This document shows, piece by piece, positions 1-8,471 of a stretch of DNA of 64,000 nucleotides. The stretch covers positions 682,001-746,000 of the forward strand of contig NZ_CANLMP010000002.1 in the NCBI RefSeq assembly GCF_947492405.1, written 5' to 3'. Made by a program: the position numbers and the translations under genes. Under the pieces are notes generated by a model. That model was not told where the DNA came from. It was given only the letters and a program-made list of their open reading frames with translations, and ran no database searches. The stretch's first letter is position 1. Each line of letters opens with the position of its first letter. This DNA is from an uncultured Aquimarina sp. (GTDB taxonomy: Bacteria > Bacteroidota > Bacteroidia > Flavobacteriales > Flavobacteriaceae).

Positions 1-3000
1 CACATTCCAAGAATTTATATCTTGATTAAATACAGAAGCTTCATGAAACATTTCCGACATATCCGTAACATTTCCAACATCCCAATTATCTAACGGCTGA
101 TCGAACCTAGGACAATATGCAAACATTTCTCTCATATCAGTAACATTGCTTACATCCCAATTGCTTAAAGAAGCATTAAATTCCATGTCCAGGAAAAAAC
201 CATTAAACATTTCTGCCATATTGGTTACACTACTAACATCCCAAGCATTTAAGGATTGATCAAAAACCAATGCTCTTTTAAACATTGCAATCATATTAGT
301 TACATTACTAACATCCCACGAATCCATAGGAGAATTATAAAGTCGAGCACCTTCAAACATTGACGCCATATTTGTTACGGACGAAACATCCCAACCATTA
401 ATATTTTGAGTAAAACTACTTGCGGATCTAAACATACTTGACATAAGCTCTACATTAGATGTATTCCAAGTATCCAAAGGTTGATTAAAACTACTCGCAG
501 CAGAAAACATTCTAGACATATCGATAACATTATCTACAACCCAATTGTCTAATGGTTGATTAAAAGCAGTTGTACGATTAAAAAGACCACTCATGTCAGT
601 TACATTACTCACATCCCAATCATTAATATTTGCATTAAATAAAACAGCCCCATCAAACATCTCGTTCATACTTGTCACCTGTGATAAATTAGGTATGTCG
701 GTTGCATTGTAAATCATATTCTCACAATCATTACAGGCCTTTTCCATAGATAAGTATTCGAATGTTCCCCATCGATCAATAGAAAGTACTTTTTCGCCAT
801 CTCCAAAAACTCCAAAATAAGGATTAGGGAACTCTCCAATAATAGCTACATTATATATTCCAGGAACATCATAAGTATGGATAATATCAGAAGTTACATT
901 ATTATCATATTCTCCATCTCCCCAATCTATGTTTATATTATAGGTGAAATCATTATTTGTTTCTACTTCAAATTGATTTATGGGTGTTGTAGCAAAACCA
1001 TCTATTCGGGTATCAATCTGTATTCTATATGCATCAGGGTTATTTTGCCAAGAGGATACTACAGAAAAACTTATTTCATCACAGTTTTCTGCAGGTCCTT
1101 CAGCATTATAGGGAACTACGGTGATGTATACAACATCTCCATCCAGAAATTCATTGGTAAATGTGATACGAGTAACATTTCCGACATCTTCATTGTCATA
1201 AATTACTTGTGTAGCACCACCGTTTTCTCTTCGTAAACTTACTAGATAACCCGTTGCTTGCGGTGCAGCGTTCCATACAATATCAGAATTTGCCGGCACT
1301 CCTGTTGCTCCATCTAAAGGAGAGATCATTTCAGTACAAAAAACATTAGTACAATTAACAATATCACCCGTAATAGTCCAGTTAAAATTATCTATTAGTT
1401 CTTGTCTAGCAATTCTACCATCACAATAGCGAATGTTTAAGGCTCCCAAAGAAACATTTGATTGTACTGTCTGAGATGACCATCCTATCAAGATATTATC
1501 ATAATTTTCTTGAGACAAACCAGAAGTAGACAACATATTCACCATTTGCGTAACAGCTGTAATATTCCAGGAAGCTAAGTTTCGATCAAATATTTGGGCT
1601 CCACTAAACATTTGACTCATATTCACTACGTTTTCAGTATTCCAATTTGTAATATCCTGATTAAAATTAATTGCTCCACTAAACATTCCCGATGTATTCG
1701 TGACACTTGATACATCCCAATTGTTTAAAGGTTGATCATAAACTGCATTACTTGTAAACATCGCAGACATATTTACAACATTAGACATATCCCAATCATT
1801 AATATTTTGATTAAATGCAGACCAACCAAACATACCTGAAACATTAACAACAGCGGATGTATTCCATTGATCCAAGGGCTGATTAAATGGTGTAGTAAAA
1901 GAAGTATTCCCACCAAACATTCTAGACATAGAAGTTACAGAACTCACATCCCAATCATTTAATGGAAGATTAAATAACGCTCTATTAAACATTAAATTCA
2001 TAGAAGTAACCGCACTTACATCCCATTGATCTAATGGTAAATTAAAAACAGTCAAGAAGAACATAGTATCCATATTAGTTACAGAAGATACATCCCAATT
2101 ATTAATAGGTTGACTAAAATTACGATTAGTAGAAAACATTGATGACATATCTGTGACAGCAGAAACATTCCAATTATCTAAAGGTTGGTTAAAATTAGCA
2201 CATGAGAACATCCCAGACATATCTGTAACATTATCCACTATCCAATTATTAATATTTTGATTAAATGAATTAGCGTTATCAAACATCTGAGACATATTGG
2301 TAACATTAGAAACATTCCAATTATTCAGAGGATTATTATATGCACTGGCATCAAGAAACATTCTAGACATATCGGTAACATTTGACACATCCCAATTATT
2401 GATATTTTGATTGAAACGTTCTGCATCATCAAACATACCTTGCATGTTGGTTACAGTTGCTGTATTCCAATTATCTAAAGGTTCATTAAACAATTCTGCA
2501 TCCCGAAAAGTTTCGGACATATCCGTTACATTTATTACATTCCAATTATCTAAAGGCCTATTAAATATTTCTGCATCATAAAACATTCCCGAGATATCTG
2601 TAATTGTACCTACATCCCAATTATTAACAATACCGTTAAACGAAAGACATCCCTTAAACATATTTTTAAGACTCGTTACCCTCGATAAATCTGGAGAATC
2701 TATAGCATCAAAATTTAAGTTCTCACACCCGTGAAATGCATCTTCCATTGTTTGCCATTCTATAATCCCCCATTCCAGAATTTCTATGATCTTTCGTCTA
2801 TCTCCAGAATTGTTAAAATAGATGGATGGAAAATCACCACTTATTTTCACAGTATAAGTTCCCGGTGTTGCATAGGTATGGGTCATATCTCCTGTTACAC
2901 CTGTATCCGTTGATCCATCACCCCAATCTACAGTATAATTGTACGTATACGCTGGATTTGTAGGGATTGTAATTTCATTATTGGCAGAAATCCCTGACTG

Positions 3001-3168
3001 TGTTGTATCCCATATCGATGTAAACTCTCCAACGAAACTAGAAAACGCTACTTCTTCATTAACATGTTTGACAGAAAGCCCATAACAAGTGTTGCCTATT
3101 AATAGATTAACTATAACTAAATATAATATAGCATGTAGGTGTACTTTTTTTATCATACGTAAAAACAT
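1..3168 (-). CDS. BspA-type leucine-rich repeat surface protein with PKD domains (3' end outside window)
   Basis: This frame stays open from an ATG at 3168 to the left window edge, so the C-terminus is missing. A hydrophobic signal peptide (about residues 1-30; alternative ATG at 3156) is followed by a PKD-like domain with VDWGDGSTDTG and THTYATPGTYTVKISG. Then come about 16 tandem repeats of roughly 25 residues built on NWDVSNVTDMSxMF, the BspA/DUF285 signature. A fibronectin-III-like segment, a second PKD domain (IDWGDGEYDNN) and at least nine more DUF285 repeats follow. The protein is probably exported and surface attached. A T9SS sorting domain is expected beyond the edge but cannot be seen. 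DUF285 repeats are known from adhesins and lipoproteins; the ligand here is unknown. Its upstream neighbour is a broken TPR/AraC regulator. Confidence 0.9.
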   Translation of the reverse strand, partial: MFLRMIKKVHLHAILYLVIVNLLIGNTCYGLSVKHVNEEVAFSSFVGEFTSIWDTTQSGISANNEITIPTNPAYTYNYTVDWGDGSTDTGVTGDMTHTYATPGTYTVKISGDFPSIYFNNSGDRRKIIEILEWGIIEWQTMEDAFHGCENLNFDAIDSPDLSRVTSLKNMFKGCLSFNGIVNNWDVGTITDISGMFYDAEIFNRPLDNWNVINVTDMSETFRDAELFNEPLDNWNTATVTNMQGMFDDAERFNQNINNWDVSNVTDMSRMFLDASAYNNPLNNWNVSNVTNMSQMFDNANSFNQNINNWIVDNVTDMSGMFSCANFNQPLDNWNVSAVTDMSSMFSTNRNFSQPINNWDVSSVTNMDTMFFLTVFNLPLDQWDVSAVTSMNLMFNRALFNLPLNDWDVSSVTSMSRMFGGNTSFTTPFNQPLDQWNTSAVVNVSGMFGWSAFNQNINDWDMSNVVNMSAMFTSNAVYDQPLNNWDVSSVTNTSGMFSGAINFNQDITNWNTENVVNMSQMFSGAQIFDRNLASWNITAVTQMVNMLSTSGLSQENYDNILIGWSSQTVQSNVSLGALNIRYCDGRIARQELIDNFNWTITGDIVNCTNVFCTEMISPLDGATGVPANSDIVWNAAPQATGYLVSLRRENGGATQVIYDNEDVGNVTRITFTNEFLDGDVVYITVVPYNAEGPAENCDEISFSVVSSWQNNPDAYRIQIDTRIDGFATTPINQFEVETNNDFTYNINIDWGDGEYDNNVTSDIIHTYDVPGIYNVAIIGEFPNPYFGVFGDGEKVLSIDRWGTFEYLSMEKACNDCENMIYNATDIPNLSQVTSMNEMFDGAVLFNANINDWDVSNVTDMSGLFNRTTAFNQPLDNWVVDNVIDMSRMFSAASSFNQPLDTWNTSNVELMSSMFRSASSFTQNINGWDVSSVTNMASMFEGARLYNSPMDSWDVSNVTNMIAMFKRALVFDQSLNAWDVSSVTNMAEMFNGFFLDMEFNASLSNWDVSNVTDMREMFAYCPRFDQPLDNWDVGNVTDMSEMFHEASVFNQDINSWNV

Positions 3169-3260
3169 AAGGGTCTATTTACCTAATTTATTATTCTGAA
3201 AAGACTATGGTTTTTAGAGAATATGGTTTTTAATCGAAACAAAACTAGGAACACTTAGTC

Positions 3261-3289
3261 TTCAGGTCAACCCTGAAAACCGTGGTTTT
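3261..3289 (-). promoter_or_regulatory. Paired inverted repeats upstream of the BspA-type gene
   Basis: Two small dyads sit about 95-120 bp upstream of the BspA-type start: TTCAGG/CCTGAA (3261-3277) and AAAACC/GGTTTT (3276-3289). Read on the minus strand the core is CACGG-TTTT-CAGGG, two similar half-sites split by a T tract. An operator for the adjacent (now broken) regulator is inferred. No clear TAnnTTTG box was found next to it. Confidence 0.35.
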
Positions 3290-3369
3290 TCATTTCGTCT
3301 TTCTCAAAACTATAGATAAATGTTAGTGGAGACGTTTCAAATTATAATTTGAAACCTATAAATTGTATT

Positions 3370-4394
3370 TTAAGCACTCTTTTTTCTATACTCGGAGGGA
3401 GTAAGACCTACTAAATTTTTGAATGCTCTATTAAAAGAAGTTTTACTTTTAAAACCGGCTTCATACCCTATAGCCACGATTTTATATTCTTCATAACTTG
3501 GATTTTTCATTAATTTTTTAAATCTCCTTTTAATTCATACGCTTTTGCGAGATATTCATGGACGTGCATTTCTAGTTCCAGGAATTGGTTATTTTTCGCA
3601 ATTTCTTGGGCAATTGCGAGCATATGAATTGCTTCTGGAAGTTTATTAAGCCTTATATATGACACTCCAATGTGTAAATGCGAATCAGCTTTACTTTCTA
3701 TTGATTCTTTTTCTGTTATTAATTTTAAAGCTTGTTCTGCATTTTGTATGGCTTCCTGGTATTTTTCTAACTTCACATACGAATCTGCAATGTTATTTAG
3801 TGCAGTTATTTTTAGATCATTTCTGGAAAGTTCTGTAGCAAAACTATCTACTTTCTGACTATACATTAAAGACTTTTCATATTTCTTTTGATGCATAGCC
3901 GTAATACCCAAAGCATTATATGAAGCAATCAATACGCGCTCAGGGTTTTCATGTCTTTTAGCTAGTCTAATTACCCTCTTGAAGGTTTGTGAAGCTTTAT
4001 CATATTGTCCTAGGTTATTGTATATATTACCCAAATTGGCCAAAATAATAATTCTTATTTTAGAATCCTCAGGTAGTTCTTTTGCTATATCTAATGCAGT
4101 AAGATATTTTTTAAGAGACTCGTCATATACATCTATATTACTATAATAAATACCTTGTCCAACAATAGCTAAAACTTCTTCTTCTAGTAGATTGTATTGT
4201 TTCGCTAATAACTGCAAAGAATCTACATATTTCTTGTATAATTCAAAATCCCCTTTTCTATATGTAGTTTCTGATATCTTTTGTAGCTCCTTTACTTTTT
4301 TGATTCCAATAGAATCAATATGATAAGTCTGTGATTGTATCATATTATGAAAAAACATAATAGATATAAAAAAAAGTATTGAACGCTTAAACAT
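3370..4394 (-). pseudogene. TPR-AraC transcriptional regulator with internal deletion
   Basis: From 4394 to 3510 there is a 294-residue frame with a signal-like N-terminus and several TPR repeats, ending KAYELKGDLKN-stop. Immediately overlapping, in another frame, the DNA encodes the second half of an AraC-type DNA-binding domain (3510-3370, from MKNPSYEEYK through EAGFKSKTSFNRAFK to LTPSEYRKKSA-stop). Flavobacterial regulators of this class are TPR, one membrane helix, coiled coil, then a complete AraC domain of about 100 residues. Here the membrane helix, the linker and the first helix-turn-helix are missing and the two pieces are out of frame. I infer a deletion that joined the two ends. 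The TPR half could still be made as a secreted protein, but DNA binding should be lost. Confidence 0.75.
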
Positions 4395-5003
4395 CGGAGC
4401 TATTTATAATGCAAATTTAATGTAATATAATAAACTAGTTTAAAAAGCATATTTCCAATAGTCCTTGTTTTTAAAAAACAAAGTAGTATTAGGTAAGTTT
4501 TATTAATAGAAAGAATAAGAATAACCAATTAATGATTATCCCAACTTCTCTGAGATGAACTATTTGAGATGATAACCAATTACCGTCATAGACATTGATG
4601 GGTTGAAGGTGTTGAAGAATTTGTATTCAATCACAATGAAGTCACCTTTGCTAACATAGAACATACTTGTGTTATTTATAGGAAACACTTCAATTTCACT
4701 ACGTTCATAAAAGACGCTCCGCTTCGTAAATTAATATATGAAAAACTAACCACAAACCCACCAAACTCTATCAATTTTATATTATAAAACCTATTAATGA
4801 AAGTCCATCTAAACTTAGTGTATAACAGTATTGGATTACCAAGAATATTTAGTAAAGACTTTTGATGACTACAATTAAAAAAACAATTTAAAAATGGAAT
4901 TTCTAAATCACTCAATAACCTTAAGAAACATTTTGAATCAGAAAGTCGAATTGTGAACTCATAAAAAAATCTATTTCTGGTCACACTTTATCTTTCCTGT
5001 TGT
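4395..5003. other. Intergenic stretch, possible decayed gene end
   Basis: No convincing gene is seen. On the minus strand 4730-4560 is an open stretch of 56 codons whose last part (MFYVSKGDFIVIEYKFFN to the stop) has protein-like composition but no start; it may be the 3' remnant of a lost gene. A 102-codon frame on the same strand (4984-4676) overlaps it in another phase and looks like noise. Confidence 0.25.
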
Positions 5004-5029
5004 ATCACTAATATAAACCATTTAGTGAT
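5004..5029 (+). promoter_or_regulatory. Inverted repeat directly before the DUF2892 operon
   Basis: ATCACTAA (5004-5011) and TTAGTGAT (5022-5029) form an 8-bp dyad with a 10-bp spacer, ending five bases before the ATG at 5035. Its position suggests an operator or a 5'-leader hairpin for the operon ending in the sigma factor. Confidence 0.4.
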
Positions 5030-5034
5030 TATAT

Positions 5035-5322
5035 ATGAACAATCTTAAAAGAGGGATATCCTATTCCTTCAATAGAAATATTGGGACAGTCGATAGAACG
5101 ATTAGAACAATTGTAGGTATAGCCGCTTTCATAGGAGCTTTTTACTTCTATTCAAGCAACCTATTATTCACAATACTCCTAGGCGTATTAGCATTTGCCC
5201 AATTCGGAACGGTGTTTTCAGCAAGATGCATTATTTGCTATTTCACAAAACAATGTACAATACCATCTAGTGAAAAGAAGAAGCTTGAAGCAAAAGGAAT
5301 TAAATATGAACAAATAAATTAA
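5035..5322 (+). CDS. DUF2892 family inner-membrane protein
   Basis: This 95-residue protein carries the DUF2892 pattern: an N-terminal RNIGTVDRTIRTIVG segment followed by two closely spaced hydrophobic helices (about residues 28-45 and 48-65). The C-terminal tail contains three cysteines (ARCIICYFTKQC) and is hydrophilic. Family members are small membrane proteins, sometimes fused to or encoded near rhodanese-type sulfurtransferases; no biochemical role is established here. It opens a compact plus-strand operon with the SRPBCC gene five bases behind. The cysteines near the membrane could be redox active, which is inference. Confidence 0.85.
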   Translation: MNNLKRGISYSFNRNIGTVDRTIRTIVGIAAFIGAFYFYSSNLLFTILLGVLAFAQFGTVFSARCIICYFTKQCTIPSSEKKKLEAKGIKYEQIN

Positions 5323-5327
5323 AAACT

Positions 5328-5750
5328 ATGAGTAAAAAGAAAATTGAAACGTCACATCTTGTTAATGCACCAGTCGAAAAAGTCTGGGCAAATATTAGCA
5401 AAGCATCAGGAGTACATGAATGGCTTCCGATGATTGAAACTTGTAGCTTAGAAGGACAAGGTGAAGGAGCTAAAAGAGTTTGCACCACAGAAAACGGAGT
5501 TCTCAATGAGACTATTCTAAAAATAGATCACGAGAATAAAACTTTTCAATATGCGATTGATGAACAAACACTGTTTCCAATAAGTGATATCGTCGGAACA
5601 ATGTCTGTAAGAAATGATAACGGAAAAACCATTTTAGATTGGAATCTTGATTTCTCTTTGGAAGATGAGAATATCTTCTCGATGATTGAACAAGCTATCG
5701 CAGGAATGTATGCTGCCGGTGCAGCAGGATTAGAAAAAACATCAAATTAA
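5328..5750 (+). CDS. SRPBCC (START/Bet v1-like) family protein
   Basis: The 140-residue protein starts KKKIETSHLVNAPVEKVWANI, which is the typical first strand and helix of the SRPBCC fold, and continues with HEWLPMIETCSLEG and a C-terminal long helix. Proteins of this polyketide-cyclase/Bet v1-like superfamily bind hydrophobic ligands in a central cavity; the ligand is unknown. It has no signal peptide, so it is cytoplasmic. It is separated by five bases from both neighbours, which indicates co-transcription with the DUF2892 gene and the secreted protein. Confidence 0.85.
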   Translation: MSKKKIETSHLVNAPVEKVWANISKASGVHEWLPMIETCSLEGQGEGAKRVCTTENGVLNETILKIDHENKTFQYAIDEQTLFPISDIVGTMSVRNDNGKTILDWNLDFSLEDENIFSMIEQAIAGMYAAGAAGLEKTSN

Positions 5751-5755
5751 GAAAA

Positions 5756-6172
5756 ATGAAAGCGACACTATTTGTAGTATTCGTATTAGTCAATTTAAAC
5801 TTAAATGCCCAAGAGATGAACCATAGAGCCGAACAGAAGAAAATGGTGAAAACCTTTATTTCTGATTATAATAGCTATGAGATGGATATTGAAGCTGCTG
5901 GCCTTGCCACAATTAAAGATGCAAAGTTAGTTATGGAAGGAGAACTTTATATTGCATACGCTTATGTTTCCGGTAATGAAAATCGGAATGGTAAGATGAC
6001 CTTACTTTTAACGGATGAAGATAGATTGAAAGGGAATTGGAAGACAAACGCAGATAATGGAAATAGCTACAATGGCTCTTTGTACTTTACGTTTAGCGAA
6101 AATGGAGAAGCATCGGGTCATTACAAATATGGAGGGACAGATTATAAAATCACTATCTTGAAAAAGAAGTAA
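5756..6172 (+). CDS. Small secreted protein of unknown function
   Basis: A 138-residue protein with a clear N-terminal signal peptide (hydrophobic residues 3-17 ending NLNAQE). The mature part is acidic and beta-rich, with a repeated pattern of short strands ending in FTFSENGEASGHYKYGG, which resembles lipocalin-like or META-type small beta barrels. I do not recognise a named family. It sits between the SRPBCC gene and the ECF sigma factor in a tight operon, so it may be part of the response controlled by that sigma factor. Confidence 0.75.
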   Translation: MKATLFVVFVLVNLNLNAQEMNHRAEQKKMVKTFISDYNSYEMDIEAAGLATIKDAKLVMEGELYIAYAYVSGNENRNGKMTLLLTDEDRLKGNWKTNADNGNSYNGSLYFTFSENGEASGHYKYGGTDYKITILKKK

Positions 6173-6179
6173 ATAGTAG

Positions 6180-7061
6180 ATGAAAAAGCCATTTAACATA
6201 GAAAATTATTCAGATTCCGATGATTTAGAATTAATCAAGGAAGCTTTAAATGGCGACCACAAAAGCTTGAATAAACTTATTGTTGACCACCAACAATACA
6301 TCTTCAATATTGCTTTAAAGATGATTAATGGCATTGCCGATGCAGAAGATGTCACTCAAGAAGTTTTAATCAAATTAGTCACAAACCTCTCTAAATATGA
6401 TAGTACCAAGGCGAGGTTTAGAACTTGGTTGTACCGTATTACATTCAATCATATTCTAAATGTAAAAAAACAGAAATATGAAATGATGGTAACGAGTTTC
6501 GATAATTTCTTTGACTTTATAGACAGTGCTCCAGAGCTTGAGTTAAGTGAAAAAGAAGAAAAGGAAATGCAGGCGCTCGTAGAAGAAAGTAAAATTTCCT
6601 GTATGGCTGGTATGATAATGTGCCTAGATAGAGAACAACGACTCACATACATTGTTGGCGAATTGTTTGAGATAGACCATAATCTGGCCGGTGAAATATT
6701 TGAAATTTCACCTAGCACTTTTAGAAAACGTCTATCACGAGCGAGAAAGAATCTGTATGATTGGATGAATAACAGATGTGGTCTTGTCAATAAAGATAAC
6801 CCATGTCGTTGTTCAAAAAAAACAAAAGGGTTTATAGAAAAAGGTTGGGTTACAGAAGATTTAAAGTGGAATTCGGATTATAAAAAGAAGATTTTCGAGT
6901 TATCTGAAGAAAAAGTTGATATCGTTTTATTGGAACGCGATGACGTCTATGCAAAAATCCATAGAGACCATCCTTTTAAAAATCACAATAAATCAGGTCT
7001 AGCTTTAGAAGCTATCTTACAGAGTAAGATTATCAATTCTACTTTTAAACTTGATAATTGA
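6180..7061 (+). CDS. ECF-type RNA polymerase sigma factor with Cys-containing extension
   Basis: The 293-residue protein shows sigma region 2 (DAEDVTQEVLIKLVTNL, then ARFRTWLYRITFNHILN) and region 4 (DREQRLTYIVGEL, then ISPSTFRKRLSRARKNLYDW). It is longer than the usual roughly 190 residues because of a C-terminal extension that begins CGLVNKDNPCRCSKKT. This Cys-containing NPCRC segment is known from some ECF groups and may bind metal or sense redox state (inference). No separate anti-sigma factor is adjacent. It is the last gene of the operon starting at 5035 and lies only about 40 bp before the MarR gene. Confidence 0.9.
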   Translation: MKKPFNIENYSDSDDLELIKEALNGDHKSLNKLIVDHQQYIFNIALKMINGIADAEDVTQEVLIKLVTNLSKYDSTKARFRTWLYRITFNHILNVKKQKYEMMVTSFDNFFDFIDSAPELELSEKEEKEMQALVEESKISCMAGMIMCLDREQRLTYIVGELFEIDHNLAGEIFEISPSTFRKRLSRARKNLYDWMNNRCGLVNKDNPCRCSKKTKGFIEKGWVTEDLKWNSDYKKKIFELSEEKVDIVLLERDDVYAKIHRDHPFKNHNKSGLALEAILQSKIINSTFKLDN

Positions 7062-7080
7062 ATAATTAATCATATCTTTG

Positions 7081-7092
7081 TTGTATATACAA
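7081..7092 (+). promoter_or_regulatory. Palindromic operator before the MarR gene
   Basis: TTGTATATACAA is a perfect 12-bp palindrome ending nine bases before the ATG of the MarR gene. The same palindrome, extended, recurs before the next gene at 7517. MarR proteins bind such dyads as dimers, so autoregulation is a good inference. Confidence 0.65.
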
Positions 7093-7101
7093 TATAAAAT
7101 T

Positions 7102-7503
7102 ATGGAGTTTTCACCATCAGAGTGTATAAGTGCACGAATAGGTATATTACAACGCAAGATAAATACGATTTACAGAACGTATCTATCACCATTGAATATT
7201 TCTGAAAGCCAGTCATCTATTCTATTGGTCATCAATAAAAGTACTGAAATAGGTCAATCGGAGATTGCTTCGATACTAAATTTGGAAAGGTCTTCTCTAT
7301 CAAGAAATATGGTACGACTTGAAAAAAATGGATGGATTGAGAAAAACGCGAGTTATCATCCTATCTGGAGTCTTTCAAATAACGGTAGAAAATTTATGAA
7401 AACATTATTACCTGCTTGGGAAAATGCAATGAAAGAAGTAGATGGAATAATTGGCAACAAAGGATGGGAATCTTTCGGAACGTTTGAAAAAACAATGTCC
7501 TAA
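7102..7503 (+). CDS. MarR family transcriptional regulator
   Basis: The protein (133 residues from the ATG at 7102) has the MarR winged helix: helices around SECISARIGILQRKINTIYR, then GQSEIASILNLERSSLSRNM as the recognition region and the wing NGWIEKNASYHPIWSLSNNGR. A TTG start 24 bases upstream is possible but would put the start codon inside the palindromic operator, so the ATG is preferred. MarR repressors usually control an adjacent reductase or efflux gene and respond to small phenolic or electrophilic ligands. Here the identical palindrome before the downstream NmrA-like gene marks that operon as the probable target. Confidence 0.9.
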   Translation: MEFSPSECISARIGILQRKINTIYRTYLSPLNISESQSSILLVINKSTEIGQSEIASILNLERSSLSRNMVRLEKNGWIEKNASYHPIWSLSNNGRKFMKTLLPAWENAMKEVDGIIGNKGWESFGTFEKTMS

Positions 7504-7516
7504 TTTTTTAATTTAA

Positions 7517-7532
7517 TGTTGTATATACAACA
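7517..7532 (+). promoter_or_regulatory. Perfect 16-bp palindrome, probable MarR operator
   Basis: TGTTGTATATACAACA is identical to its reverse complement and contains the 12-bp palindrome found before the MarR gene. It lies 15 bases upstream of the NmrA-like start, where a bound repressor would block transcription. Confidence 0.75.
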
Positions 7533-7547
7533 CGAAGCTATATTTAT

Positions 7548-8471
7548 ATGAAAACTGAAATATTAATTACCGGAGTTACTGGAAAAACAGGTGGACACGC
7601 AGCAAAACAATTGCTAGAAAAAGGAATCGCTATTCGAGTGCTTTCTCGAAAGCGTAGTACAATCATTGACGAATTGGAAAAAGCAGGGGCAGAAATTGCC
7701 ATAGGCGATATGCTCGATATTGCTTCACTTGAAATAGCATTCAAGGGCATTAAAAAAGTATATTTCACCTATCCTTTTGTGCCAGGGCTTTTAGAGGCCT
7801 CCGCTAATATGTCAACTGTTGCAAAGCAAGAAGGCGTTTCTCTTTTTGTGAATATGTCCCAAATCATTACAAGAAAGGGACACGATAGCCCTTCTACGAG
7901 ACAACATTGGCTAGCCGAACAATTTTTAGATTGGGCAGGTATAGGCGCTGTGCACTTACGACCTGGGTTATTCTTTGAAAACCTATTGGTCATAGCCGCA
8001 CATACTATCGCTACAGAAGGCAACATCTATCTCCCTTGGGACGAAGGCAAACACGCAGGTGTGTCGGCCTCAGATATTGCCAAGGTAATCGTGGGCATCC
8101 TAACAGATGACAAACCCAACAAGCATATAGGTGAAAAATATGTGATTACTGGTCCTACCTCTAGAACAATGGCAGAAATAGCAACTATTATTTCAGGTAT
8201 TATAGACAAAGAAGTCAAATACGTTCCAATAACGGATGAACAATGGATTGAAGGAATAAAGCAATTACCTGCGGTATTTAATAATCCACAATTTTTAGGT
8301 CATGCACCTGCACTATCAGAAGACATCAGAGATCAAAAGTTTGATGAAGTAACTGAGGTAGTTCAGCAAATAGGTAAAACACAACCTATCACCTTGGAAG
8401 AATTTGTAATGAATCACAAAGACTTCTTTACAAATCCAGAATATTCAATGCTACTATTACAATCATTATAA
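7548..8471 (+). CDS. NmrA-like NAD(P)-binding oxidoreductase
   Basis: A 307-residue atypical short-chain dehydrogenase. The N-terminus ILITGVTGKTGGHAAKQLL carries the GxxGxxG dinucleotide-binding loop, followed by RVLSRKR (a basic residue pattern favouring NADPH) and GDMLDIASLEIAFKGIKKVY. The central LRPGLFFENLL and AEIATIISGIIDKEVKYVPI segments are typical of the NmrA/NAD(P)H-azoreductase-like family. Such proteins reduce quinones or act as redox sensors; the substrate is not predictable. It is the first gene of an operon behind the MarR palindrome. Its stop overlaps the next start as TAATG. Confidence 0.88.
   Translation: MKTEILITGVTGKTGGHAAKQLLEKGIAIRVLSRKRSTIIDELEKAGAEIAIGDMLDIASLEIAFKGIKKVYFTYPFVPGLLEASANMSTVAKQEGVSLFVNMSQIITRKGHDSPSTRQHWLAEQFLDWAGIGAVHLRPGLFFENLLVIAAHTIATEGNIYLPWDEGKHAGVSASDIAKVIVGILTDDKPNKHIGEKYVITGPTSRTMAEIATIISGIIDKEVKYVPITDEQWIEGIKQLPAVFNNPQFLGHAPALSEDIRDQKFDEVTEVVQQIGKTQPITLEEFVMNHKDFFTNPEYSMLLLQSL

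Noticed and set aside
877..2913. Plus-strand open frames (877-1236, 2731-2913) inside the BspA gene
   Set aside because: They are antisense to a clear repeat protein and have Cys/Ile/Tyr-rich, non-protein-like composition.
4676..4984. 102-codon minus-strand frame as a gene
   Set aside because: No known motif, odd composition (many Phe, Asn, Leu, Ser), no leader or neighbour support, and it overlaps the more protein-like remnant in another phase.
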